Source: Roseomonas aerilata DSM 19363 (lineage in GTDB: Bacteria; Pseudomonadota; Alphaproteobacteria; Acetobacterales; Acetobacteraceae). Taken from it: DNA of 64,000 nucleotides. The DNA lies in NCBI RefSeq assembly GCF_000711725.1, contig NZ_JONP01000022.1, forward strand, positions 1-64,000, given 5' to 3'. This document shows, piece by piece, positions 46,619-54,544 of the stretch; position 1 is the first letter of the stretch; each line of letters begins with the position of its first letter. Below the pieces are notes generated by a model. It ran no database searches, was not told where the DNA came from, and saw only the letters and a list, made by a program, of their open reading frames with translations. A program made the position numbers and the translations under genes.

Positions 46619-47308
46619 ATGTCGCCCCGCGCCCGGCGAATTCTCCCGGCCGTCCTCGCCTCCATCCCGGTCCTTGCCATCCTACTCGGGCTCGGCACCT
46701 GGCAGGTGCGGCGCCTGTACTGGAAGACGGATCTGCTGGCGGCGATCGCCCGGGCCGAGGCCGGACCGCCGGTGCCGCTGACCGACACGCCCGAGCCCTT
46801 CTCCAAGGTCGAGACCAGCGGGCGCTTCCGCTACGACCTTGAGGCTATTCTCGGCGTGGAGGTGCGCGGGCCCGTCCTTGGCACCCGCCTGGTCACACCG
46901 CTGGAGCGGGAAGGGCGTCCCACAGTCCTCGTGGACCGCGGCTGGGTTCCGCTGGAGCGCCGTGGCGCCGCGATCGCCCGACCGGAGGGGCCGGTCAGCG
47001 TCACCGGCTATGTCTCGCCGCCGCAGGACCGCGACTTCTTCGCCGCCACCGACGACACCGCCGGTCGCCGCTTCTACACCGCCGACCCCCGCGCCATCGG
47101 CGCTGCCCTCGGCCTGTCCGCGGTGATGCCGGACCTGCTGGTGGCGCTCGCGCCGCCCGGTGCCTCGCCCGACGCCCTGCCCCAGGGCGCCCAGACCCTG
47201 CCGCGCCCTCCCAATTCCCATCTCGGCTATGCCATCACCTGGTACGGCCTCGCCGCCTCCCTGGTCGGCGTGCTGGTGGCCTGGTCCCTCCGCAAGGACG
47301 AGACATGA
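46619..47308 (+). CDS. SURF1-family oxidase assembly protein
   Basis: A 229-residue protein with two membrane helices (about 10-29 and 205-224) flanking a periplasmic domain, the SURF1 layout. Marks are LGTWQVRRLYWK at the end of helix 1, VLVDRGWVP, TGYV, and the C-terminal NSHLGYAITWYGLA. It helps insert heme a into subunit I. Its last codons overlap the M32 carboxypeptidase gene as ATGA. Confidence 0.93.
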   Translation: MSPRARRILPAVLASIPVLAILLGLGTWQVRRLYWKTDLLAAIARAEAGPPVPLTDTPEPFSKVETSGRFRYDLEAILGVEVRGPVLGTRLVTPLEREGRPTVLVDRGWVPLERRGAAIARPEGPVSVTGYVSPPQDRDFFAATDDTAGRRFYTADPRAIGAALGLSAVMPDLLVALAPPGASPDALPQGAQTLPRPPNSHLGYAITWYGLAASLVGVLVAWSLRKDET

Positions 47309-48786
47309 ACGAGCCTTATGCCCGCCTGAAGGATCGCTTCGCCCGCATCGCGACCATTGGGGAGGCCTCGGCCATGCTCGGCTGGGACGCCTCGGCCATG
47401 ATGCCGCCCGGCGGCGGCGCGGCGCGCGGGGAGCAGCTCGCGGTCCTCGCCGGCGTCTCCCACGCGATGCTCGTCGCACCGGAGGTGGCCGGCGACCTCG
47501 CCGCCGCGGAGGCCGAGGGCGAGTGGGACGGGGCCAACCTCACCCTCATGCGCCGTGCCCATCTCCGCGCCACTGCCCTGCCCGCCGACCTCGTGGAGGC
47601 GATGGCGCGGGCCAACTCGGCCTGCGAGAAGATCTGGCGGGGAGCGCGCGCCGCCTCGGACTTCGCCGCCGTGCGCCCGGCCTTGGAGACCGTCGTCGCC
47701 CTCCAGCGCGAGGCAGCCGCCGCCCTCTCCGTCGCGACCGGCCTCTCGCCCTACGACGCGCTGATGGACAGCTTCCAGCCGGGCATCGGCGCCGCCGACG
47801 TGGAGCCGATCTTCGCCGCCTACGAGACCTTCCTGGCCGAGGCCCTGCCGCGCGCCGAGGCGATCCAGGCCGCCCGCCCCGCGCCTGTCCACCCGCAGGG
47901 CCCCTTCGCGACGGAGGTGCAGCGCGCCCTCGGCCGCCGCCTCTCGGAGCGCGTCGGACTCGACTACGACCACGCGCGGCTGGACGAGAGCCTGCACCCC
48001 TTCTGCGGCGGCACGCCGACGGATGTCCGCATCACCACCCGCTACGTGCCCGAGAGCTTCGAGCAGGCGATGCTCGGCATCCTCCACGAGACCGGCCACG
48101 CCCTCTACGAGCGCGGGTTGCCGGAGGCCTGGGCCCGCCAGCCCGTGGGCGAGGCCGCCGGCATGGCCGCCCACGAATCACAGAGCCTCATCATCGAGAT
48201 GCAGGCCAGCCGCTCCGACGCCTTCCTCTCCTGGCTCGGTCCCGAGCTGCACAGAACCTTCGGCGGCGATCCCGCGCCTTACGCGCCGGAAAACCTCGCC
48301 CGCCTCTGGCGCCGGGTGGAGCGCGGCTTCATCCGCACCGAGGCGGACGAGCTGACCTACCCCGCGCACGTCATCCTCCGCTTTCGGCTGGAGCGGGCGC
48401 TGATCGGCGGCGATCTGGCCGTGGCCGACATCCCCGGTGCCTGGGCGGAGGGGATGGGCCGCCTGCTCGGCATCACCCCGCCCGACGACCGCCGCGGCTG
48501 CCTGCAGGACATCCACTGGCACGACGGCGCCTTCGGCTACTTCCCCTCCTACACGCTCGGCGCCATGGCCGCGGCCCAGCTGATGGCGGCGGCGCGGGCG
48601 GCGGTGCCGGGGCTGGACGAGGCGCTCGCCCGCGGCGATTTCGCCCCGCTGCTCGGCTGGCTGCGTGCCCATGTCCACGGCCAGGGCTCGCGTCTCGGTT
48701 TTCAGGATCTGATGCGCGCGGCGACCGGCCGCCCGCTGGAGGCGGACGCCTTCATGGCGCACCTGCGCGGGCGCTATCTCACCTAG
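47305..48786 (+). CDS. M32 family metallocarboxypeptidase
   Basis: A 493-residue thermostable-carboxypeptidase-type zinc enzyme that removes C-terminal amino acids from peptides, probably in the cytoplasm. The zinc site is HETGHALYERG with the third ligand in AAHESQSLI (Glu), and the family DVRITTRY and GYFPSYTLG segments are present. Length is normal. It is translationally coupled to surf1 by a four-base overlap although the functions are unrelated. It ends four bases into the convergent DUF2272 gene. Confidence 0.93.
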   Translation: MNEPYARLKDRFARIATIGEASAMLGWDASAMMPPGGGAARGEQLAVLAGVSHAMLVAPEVAGDLAAAEAEGEWDGANLTLMRRAHLRATALPADLVEAMARANSACEKIWRGARAASDFAAVRPALETVVALQREAAAALSVATGLSPYDALMDSFQPGIGAADVEPIFAAYETFLAEALPRAEAIQAARPAPVHPQGPFATEVQRALGRRLSERVGLDYDHARLDESLHPFCGGTPTDVRITTRYVPESFEQAMLGILHETGHALYERGLPEAWARQPVGEAAGMAAHESQSLIIEMQASRSDAFLSWLGPELHRTFGGDPAPYAPENLARLWRRVERGFIRTEADELTYPAHVILRFRLERALIGGDLAVADIPGAWAEGMGRLLGITPPDDRRGCLQDIHWHDGAFGYFPSYTLGAMAAAQLMAAARAAVPGLDEALARGDFAPLLGWLRAHVHGQGSRLGFQDLMRAATGRPLEADAFMAHLRGRYLT

Positions 48787-49616
48787 CGCCGGTTCTCGAA
48801 GACGACGAAGAAGGGCGGCCGGTCGGGCGGCGCCTGCATTAGGTGCCCCTCCGCATCCGCCGGCAGCCGGCGGCGGAGCACGACGTCGAGCACGTTGCCG
48901 CCGATGAGGTCCACCGCGCCGTTGCCCGCCCGCACGACGATGTCGCAGTGCATCGGCCGGAAGCGGCCGCTCTCGCCCAGCCTCGCCGTCCAATCGGCCA
49001 GTGGTTCCGCCGACCGGTCGGCGCAGACGAGGTCCCCCGGGCGCGGCGCGTGTTCCGCGAGGCCTCGCGGCAGGAAGGCCGCGCCTTCGGGATCCGCGAG
49101 CGCCATCGCGATCAGCCGGTCCACATAGAGCGCGTGGCTGGCCGAGGGGTCGAACTCCGCCCGCGGCACCCCCGCCGAGGCCATGGCGTGGCTGACGAAG
49201 GCCGCCGACCAGGCCGGCGTGTTGTAGGAGGAGATGGCGACATTCGCCGGCACCACCTCGAAGGGCAGGCCCGAGACGGGGTCGAGCGAGGCCGAGGCCG
49301 CCACCGGCGCGGTGATGGTGTCGCGGAAGTGCTGGTGGCCCGAGATCACCTCCGGCCACTCGGGCGTCGCGGCCCAGTAGGTCATCAGCCGGTCGAAGAG
49401 CGCGGGCGTCGCGTCCGGCGTGCGGTCGAGCGCGACGGGCCAGCCCTCCACCGCGATCGAACCCCAGGCCCGCCACTCGCCCTCGGCCGCGGCGACGAGC
49501 CGGGCGGCGCCCGCTCCGCCCGGGCGCGGCCGCTCTGCCGGAGCGCCGCCGGCCGGCGGCGGAGGCGCCGTCGTGCAGGCGGCGAGCAGAACGGCCAGGA
49601 GCGGCAGGAGGCGCAT
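48783..49616 (-). CDS. DUF2272 lipoprotein
   Basis: A 277-residue protein with a lipoprotein signal (MRLLPLLAVLLAACTT, lipobox LAAC). The rest fits DUF2272: AAEGEWRAWGSIAVEGWP, WSAAFVSHAMASAGV, APRPGDLVCADRS and MHCDIVVRAGNGAVDLIGGNV. The PGDLVC and H-C-D-I-V arrangement recalls NlpC/P60-like peptidase folds, though the catalytic Cys is not obvious. It likely acts in the periplasm; function unknown. It is convergent with the M32 gene with a four-base overlap. Confidence 0.8.
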   Translation of the reverse strand: MRLLPLLAVLLAACTTAPPPPAGGAPAERPRPGGAGAARLVAAAEGEWRAWGSIAVEGWPVALDRTPDATPALFDRLMTYWAATPEWPEVISGHQHFRDTITAPVAASASLDPVSGLPFEVVPANVAISSYNTPAWSAAFVSHAMASAGVPRAEFDPSASHALYVDRLIAMALADPEGAAFLPRGLAEHAPRPGDLVCADRSAEPLADWTARLGESGRFRPMHCDIVVRAGNGAVDLIGGNVLDVVLRRRLPADAEGHLMQAPPDRPPFFVVFENRR

Positions 49617-49662
49617 GGTCCCTTATCGCGCCGCAACGGTTTTCGTTGCGACGCAGCAGGCG

Positions 49663-50619
49663 TCACCCGCTGCCGATGAGGATGCCCGCGAGCAGCACCA
49701 GCACGCCGCCCAGCACGATCTGCACCAGCGCGGCGCCGAAGGGGGTTTCCATGTAGCGCCAGCGCACCCAGGCGATGACGATCAGCTCCAGCACCACGAT
49801 CACGGCGGCCACCGCGGTCGCCGTCCAGAAATCGGGGATGAGGTAGGGCAGGGTATGGCCGAGCCCGCCGATCGCCGTCGCCGCGCCGCAGGCGAGACCC
49901 CGGATCCAGGGCCGGCCCCGCCCGGTGATCGCCCCGTCATCCGACATGGCCTCGGTCAGCCCCATCGAGATCCCCGCGCCGACGGAAGCCGCGAGACCGA
50001 CGAGGAAGGTGTCATGCGGCGAGTGGGTGGCGAAGGCGGCGGCGAAGATGGGGGCCAGGGTAGAAACCGAGCCGTCGATCAGCCCGGCCAGCGCTGGCTG
50101 CACCACCTGAAGCACCAACATCCGCCGCGCCGTCGCGTCCTCGCCCGCGACGGCAGCTTCCGTCAGGTGCGTCTCGGCCAGCCGCTCGGCCACGCCCTCG
50201 TGCTTCTTCTCGATGAGGGCGAGATCCCCCAGCAGGCGCCGCACCTCGGTGTCGCGGGCGCGCTCCGCCGCCCGCGAATAGAACTCCCCCGCCTCCAGCT
50301 CCATCACGGCGGCCTGGCGGCGGACCACCTCGATCCGCAACTCCTCGGCCAGCCAGACGGGATTGCGGCGGAGAAAGCCGCGCACGTCCTGGCGCGTGAT
50401 CAGCGGCAGTTCCTTGCCGAACTTCCGCTCATAGAGGGCGAGCAGCTGGTTGCGGTGCCCGCCCTCCTCCTCCGCCATGCCGTCGAAGACGGCGGCGGTG
50501 GCGGGGAAGTCGGCCCGGAGCCGCATGGCAAAGGTCGCGTAGATCCGCGAGTCCTCCTCCTCGTTGGCGATGGCCAGCGCGAGGGTCTCGGCTTCCGACA
50601 GGTCTTCGAAGCGCTTCAT
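49663..50619 (-). CDS. mbfA: Membrane-bound ferritin MbfA (erythrin-vacuolar iron transport family)
   Basis: A 318-residue iron exporter. Residues 1-150 are a ferritin-like domain with di-iron ligands: AIANEEEDSRIYATFA, MAEEEGGHRNQLL, ELEAGEFYSRAAERARD and IEKKHEGVAERL. Residues 160-318 form a VIT1/CCC1-like membrane domain of about five helices (LAGLIDGSVSTLAPIFAAAF, GISMGLTEAMSDDG). In Agrobacterium and Bradyrhizobium it exports iron and protects against peroxide, under Irr control. A 27-base dyad lies 59 bases upstream of the start. Confidence 0.92.
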   Translation of the reverse strand: MKRFEDLSEAETLALAIANEEEDSRIYATFAMRLRADFPATAAVFDGMAEEEGGHRNQLLALYERKFGKELPLITRQDVRGFLRRNPVWLAEELRIEVVRRQAAVMELEAGEFYSRAAERARDTEVRRLLGDLALIEKKHEGVAERLAETHLTEAAVAGEDATARRMLVLQVVQPALAGLIDGSVSTLAPIFAAAFATHSPHDTFLVGLAASVGAGISMGLTEAMSDDGAITGRGRPWIRGLACGAATAIGGLGHTLPYLIPDFWTATAVAAVIVVLELIVIAWVRWRYMETPFGAALVQIVLGGVLVLLAGILIGSG

Positions 50620-50678
50620 GCCCCCTTCGTAACCCGAGCGCGCCGAAGGGGAAAGCGGAGAGAAAACATGCGGTTAGA

Positions 50679-50705
50679 CGCAATCGGGAAGCATTCTCGA
50701 TTGCG
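50679..50705 (-). promoter_or_regulatory. 27-base dyad between lpxK and mbfA: operator or lpxK terminator
   Basis: CGCAATCG and CGATTGCG enclose an inner GAA-TGC-TTC, giving an almost perfect dyad. It lies 10 bases after the lpxK stop and 60 bases before the mbfA start, both on the minus strand. As RNA it would be an 8+3 bp hairpin without a direct U tract. As DNA its GAA/TTC core loosely recalls the Irr iron-control element (TTTAGAA-N-TTCTAAA), but the flanks differ. Both readings stay open. Confidence 0.45.
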
Positions 50706-50715
50706 CCTCGGCGTC

Positions 50716-51705
50716 CTACGCCGGAACGGGCACCCGCGCCACCAGGGGATCGAGTATCGCCTCCAGCCGCGCCGGCTCGTCCCAGGCGAGCGTCACCGTC
50801 ACCACCGTCACCCGCGAACGGAAGGCGGGGGGGATGCGCACGAAGTCCTTCTTCGTCGTCACGGGGATCGCCCGCAGCCGGTCGGCCTCGCCCAGCAGCT
50901 CCCGCATGTCCCCGGCGTCGTAGGGATAGTGGTCGGCATAGGCCGCGCGGCCGGCGATGATCGCCCGCGCCTCCGAGAGCGTCGTGAAGAACTTCCGCGG
51001 GTTGGCGATGCCGCAGAAGGCGAAGACCGCCTGCCCCGCGAGCTGCGCGGCCTCGGGCCCCGGCACCGTGCGCGCCCGCAGCACCGGCAGGCCGGAGGGC
51101 AGCCGGTCCAGGGCCGCGTGCTCGTCCGCCCCCATCAGCACCGCCGCGTGGGAGCGCGCGACTGCGGCCTCCACGGGCTCGCGCAGCGGCCCGGCCGGGA
51201 TCACCCGCCCGTTGCCGAAGCCGTAGGAGCCGTCGATCGTGAGAAGGGAGAGGTCCTTCTCCAGCGTCGGGTTCTGCAGCCCGTCATCCATCACCAGCGC
51301 CTGCGCGCCGGCCTCCACCGCCGCGCGGGCGCCGGCGGCGCGGTCCGCGGCCACCCAGGTCGGCCGCTCGGCCGCCAGCAGCAGGGCCTCGTCGCCCACC
51401 GCCTCGCTGTCGTGCCGGCCGGGTTCCACCCGCAGCGGGCCGCGCAGCTTGCCGCCATAGCCACGGGTGAGGAAGTGCACGGCCACCCCGCGATTCGCCA
51501 GCCGCAGGCCGATATCGAGGGCGAGGCTCGTCTTGCCCGCGCCGCCCGCGGTCGCGTTGCCGCAGCAGATCACGGGCACCGGGGCGCGCCAGCCGGGCTT
51601 GGCCACGCGGCGGGCTGTCGCCGCGGCATAGAGCGTCGCGAGGGGGGAGAGGAGGAAGGGCGCGATCCCGCTGCCATCCCCGGTCCAGAAATCGGGGGCA
51701 CGCAT
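50716..51705 (-). CDS. lpxK: Tetraacyldisaccharide 4'-kinase (lipid A kinase)
   Basis: A 329-residue membrane-associated P-loop kinase that phosphorylates the 4' position of lipid A precursor. It begins with a hydrophobic membrane-interacting helix (APFLLSPLATLYAAATARR), then Walker A GNATAGGAGKTS (about 49-60), FLTRGYGGKLRGP, VGDEALLLAAERPTWVAADR, the Walker B-like VMDDGLQNP, and VIPAGPLREP. It lies 17 bases downstream of waaA in the outer-membrane unit. Confidence 0.95.
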   Translation of the reverse strand: MRAPDFWTGDGSGIAPFLLSPLATLYAAATARRVAKPGWRAPVPVICCGNATAGGAGKTSLALDIGLRLANRGVAVHFLTRGYGGKLRGPLRVEPGRHDSEAVGDEALLLAAERPTWVAADRAAGARAAVEAGAQALVMDDGLQNPTLEKDLSLLTIDGSYGFGNGRVIPAGPLREPVEAAVARSHAAVLMGADEHAALDRLPSGLPVLRARTVPGPEAAQLAGQAVFAFCGIANPRKFFTTLSEARAIIAGRAAYADHYPYDAGDMRELLGEADRLRAIPVTTKKDFVRIPPAFRSRVTVVTVTLAWDEPARLEAILDPLVARVPVPA

Positions 51706-51722
51706 GGTGCCGTCGGGCGTCC

Positions 51723-53084
51723 TTATCCTGTGGAACGGGTGGCTTCCCGCACCGGATCCCCCTGCGGGTCGGGCTCGGGCAGCAGGGCCTCGATCGCGGC
51801 GGCCATCCGCTCGGGCAGCGCCCCGGCATCCGCCGCGATCCGGGCGGCGGCCGAGGTCATGGACCGGGCCCGGTCGGCATCCGTTAGCACGGCCGCCGCC
51901 GCCTCGGCCAGCGCGGCGGCATCGGCCACCCGCAGGGCCGCGCCGGCGCCCACCATGCGCTCGGCGATCGCCGTGAAGTTCTCGGTATGCGGGCCGAGCA
52001 GCACCGGGCAGCCCAGCCGCGCGGCCTCCAGCGGGTTCTGCCCCCCATGCGGCACCAGCGATCCGCCGATCAGCGCCGCGCCCGCGAGGCGGTAGAGCAG
52101 GCCCAGCTCCCCGATCGTGTCGGCGACGTAGAGCTCCGTGGCCGTGCCCGGCAGCGCGCCTGCGGAGCGCAGCGCAACCGCCTCTGCCCCGATGGAGGGC
52201 GCCAGCTCGCGCGCCAGGGCCGGCCCGCGCTCCGGGTGCCGCGGGGCGAGGACCGTCAGCAGCCCCGGAAGGCGCGCGCGCAGTTCGGCATGCGCCGCCG
52301 CCACCTGCGCCTCCTCCCCAGGATGGGTGCTCGCGGCCAGCAGCACCGGCCGCCCGCCGATGGCCGAACGCAGCGCCGCGAGCGCCGGGCCGGGGGCGGG
52401 CAGGGGGCGGGCGGCGAATTTCAGGTTGCCCCAGGGCTGCGCCTCGGCGGCGCCGAGAGCCCGCAGTCGTGCCGCATCCGCCTCGCTCTGGGCGATCACC
52501 AGCCGGAAGGCGCCGAAGAGCCGCCGCGCCACCGCGGGCAACCGCCCCCAGCCGCGCGCCGAGCCCGCCGAGAGCCGCGCGTTCACCAGTGCCATCGGCA
52601 CGCCACGCGCCTCGGCCGCCAGGATGAGGTTCGGCCAGATCTCGCTCTCGATCAGCACCGCCGCGTCGGGCCGCCAGCCGTCGAGGAAGCGGGCGACATA
52701 GGCGGGCACGTCGAGCGGCACGAAGCGGTGGCGAAGGCGCGGGCGCAGCGCCGCCGGCAGCCGCGCCTCCAGCAGCCGGGCCGCGGTCAGCGTGCCGGTG
52801 GTCAGCAGGAAGTGCAGATCCGGCCGCGCCTCGGCCAGCGCTTCCAGCAGGGGAAGGGCGGATTGGCTCTCGCCGACGCTCGCCCCGTGCAGCCAGAGCA
52901 GCGGCCCCGCTGGGCGGTCCGCGCCCTCGCCGCGCCGCTCGGGCAGGCGCGCCGGATCCTCCTTGCCCCGCCGGGCGCGATGGCCAAGCCAGAGCGGCAG
53001 GACAGCGGCGCCGAGCCGGGTCGCGCCGCGCCAGGCGGCCAGCGGCAGGGCGGCGCGCCAGCCGCCGTCGGAGGGATCGCTCAA
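51723..53084 (-). CDS. waaA: 3-deoxy-D-manno-octulosonic acid transferase (Kdo transferase)
   Basis: A 453-residue GT30 enzyme adding Kdo from CMP-Kdo to the lipid A precursor. It has PLLWLHGASVGES (residues 62-73, catalytic Glu in GASVGE), TTGTLTAARLL, VPLDVPAYVARFLDGW, LIESEIWPNLI and LLAASTHPGEE, with the donor-site GGQNPLEAARLGCPVL. The only start in frame before the conserved region is TTG at 53084, whose TTGA overlaps the TGA stop of the upstream acyltransferase gene. The length is slightly above the usual 420-430 residues. Confidence 0.94.
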   Translation of the reverse strand: MSDPSDGGWRAALPLAAWRGATRLGAAVLPLWLGHRARRGKEDPARLPERRGEGADRPAGPLLWLHGASVGESQSALPLLEALAEARPDLHFLLTTGTLTAARLLEARLPAALRPRLRHRFVPLDVPAYVARFLDGWRPDAAVLIESEIWPNLILAAEARGVPMALVNARLSAGSARGWGRLPAVARRLFGAFRLVIAQSEADAARLRALGAAEAQPWGNLKFAARPLPAPGPALAALRSAIGGRPVLLAASTHPGEEAQVAAAHAELRARLPGLLTVLAPRHPERGPALARELAPSIGAEAVALRSAGALPGTATELYVADTIGELGLLYRLAGAALIGGSLVPHGGQNPLEAARLGCPVLLGPHTENFTAIAERMVGAGAALRVADAAALAEAAAAVLTDADRARSMTSAAARIAADAGALPERMAAAIEALLPEPDPQGDPVREATRSTG

Positions 53085-53914
53085 GCCGGCCGTGCCTCGT
53101 CCGGCAGGAGGTCGGTCCCCGCTGGAAGGGGCGGCGCGAACACGGGCGGCGCGCGGCCGGCAAGGGCCCGCGCCGCCGCCAGGGCGGCCTCCGCACCGGT
53201 GCCGCGGCGCACCGCCTCCGCCCAGGCATCGGCGGCGTCGCAGGCCTCGGTCAGCAGGGCCTCCACCGCGGCACGCCCGGCCTCGGCGGCCTCGGGCGGC
53301 ACGGTGAAGGGGGCCATCAGCACCATCAGCCCGCGTCCGAAGGGCAGGGGGAACACAGCCTTGTCCCAGGAGCGGAGACGGATGCAGCGCGTCGTCGCGG
53401 CGCCGTAGGTGAAGACCGGCGCGCCGGAGAGGGCGGCGAGCTGCCCCACCCCCGTGGCCGCCACGCGCCGCGGCCCACGCGGCCCGTCCGGCGTGATCGC
53501 GACCACGCCCCGCCCGCGCAGCACCCGCAGCATCGTCCGCAGCGCCGCGCTGCCGCCCTTGGAGGAGCCGCCCTTGTCGCTGGAGCCGTGGATCGTCTCG
53601 AGCCCGAAGCGCGCGACGACGCCGCCGATGAAGACGCCGTCCCGATGGCGGGAGACGAGGACCTGCGGGTGCTTGGGCGCCAGCGCCGGGATGCGCCCGC
53701 GCATGGTCACCCAGAGGCCGGGGCCGAGGGTGATCCGCTCGTGCCAGAAGGCGAGGATGACCGGCCCCTCCGCCAGCCCGCCCCGCAGCGCCTCGGTCGC
53801 GGCATCGGCGGCCAGCGTCCAGCGCGTCGTGCGGAAGGCGAAGGCGACGTAGAGCCCCAGCAGCCGGGCGGCCAGGGAGAGGAAGCGCGGATGGCGCGTC
53901 AGCCGTTTGAGCAT
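53081..53914 (-). CDS. DUF374 lysophospholipid acyltransferase-like protein
   Basis: A 277-residue protein. DUF374 marks are VILAFWHERITLGPGLW (the H-x4-D-like acyltransferase motif is changed to H-E-R-I), LVSRHRDGVFIGGVVARFGLETIHGSS, RTMLRVLRGRGVVAITPDGPRGPRR and GVGQLAALSGAPVFTYG. The family is thought to acylate envelope lipids, often lipid A or ornithine lipids, and lies beside waaA and lpxK in many alphaproteobacteria. An N-terminal hydrophobic segment suggests membrane association. A Pro-rich C-terminal extension of about 50 residues is unusual. Confidence 0.85.
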   Translation of the reverse strand: MLKRLTRHPRFLSLAARLLGLYVAFAFRTTRWTLAADAATEALRGGLAEGPVILAFWHERITLGPGLWVTMRGRIPALAPKHPQVLVSRHRDGVFIGGVVARFGLETIHGSSDKGGSSKGGSAALRTMLRVLRGRGVVAITPDGPRGPRRVAATGVGQLAALSGAPVFTYGAATTRCIRLRSWDKAVFPLPFGRGLMVLMAPFTVPPEAAEAGRAAVEALLTEACDAADAWAEAVRRGTGAEAALAAARALAGRAPPVFAPPLPAGTDLLPDEARPA

Positions 53915-53987
53915 GAGGTGCGGGCCATGGCGAGGCGCGCCCCTAGCACGCGGCCGCGCGGACGTCACGCCGGGGGGATGGCGGGCC

Positions 53988-54413
53988 CTAAAGCAGCCCG
54001 AGGTCGAGCAGGGCGCGGCGCAGCTTCGGCGGCAGGTCCTCGATTCCCTCCGCCCCGACCTCGCCGGCCGCGAGGTCCGGCGGGGCCGCCACCGCCTCCA
54101 GGTAGCGCCAGCCCTGGAAGGGCTTCATCGGGCGCGGATGCACCTCCACCAGCCCCGGCTCCAGCACGAGCGCGGTGGCGGCGGTGCCGTCCGCCCGCTG
54201 CACCGGCTCGATCGCGACGATCCGCTGCCGAACCCGCAGCACGCCCGCCACCACCCAGTAGATGGAGCCGCCCCTGAGGATTTCGGGCGCGCGCTTCGGC
54301 GTCATGCGGGTGACGTGGCGCAGGCCCTCCGGGCCCCCGGCGCGCGCGGCCTGGCCGCGGCGCATCGCCTCCACGTCCTTCGGCCCCACGGCCAACTTGA
54401 TGAGGTGCAGCAC
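53988..54413 (-). CDS. DUF1489 family protein
   Basis: A 141-residue protein widely conserved in alphaproteobacteria. The family pattern is clear: LHLIKLAVGPKDVEAM, GLRHVTRMTPKRAPEIL, GGSIYWVVAGVLRVRQRIV, LVLEPGLVEVHPRPMKPFQGWRYL and PPDLAAG. Function unknown. The start is set at GTG 54413 (giving MLHLIKLAVG, the usual N terminus); an upstream ATG at 54479 would add 22 basic residues that are not family-like. It may be transcribed with the acyltransferase-waaA-lpxK genes that follow on the same strand. Confidence 0.85.
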   Translation of the reverse strand: MLHLIKLAVGPKDVEAMRRGQAARAGGPEGLRHVTRMTPKRAPEILRGGSIYWVVAGVLRVRQRIVAIEPVQRADGTAATALVLEPGLVEVHPRPMKPFQGWRYLEAVAAPPDLAAGEVGAEGIEDLPPKLRRALLDLGLL

Positions 54414-54544
54414 GCCCCGCGATCTGCGCCATCGGGGCCCCAATCGCAAGCGCGCGCGGTTCCGCCCGACAGGGCTCATTATCCCTGGATTAGGGATTCG
54501 GGCGTGAAATGACGGCAGATCCACAGCGGAGCCGTTTGCGGAAC

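Noticed and set aside
49420-52095. 891-codon open frame on the plus strand
   Set aside because: Runs across the antisense of DUF2272, mbfA, lpxK and part of waaA, crossing several gene borders, and has no domain.
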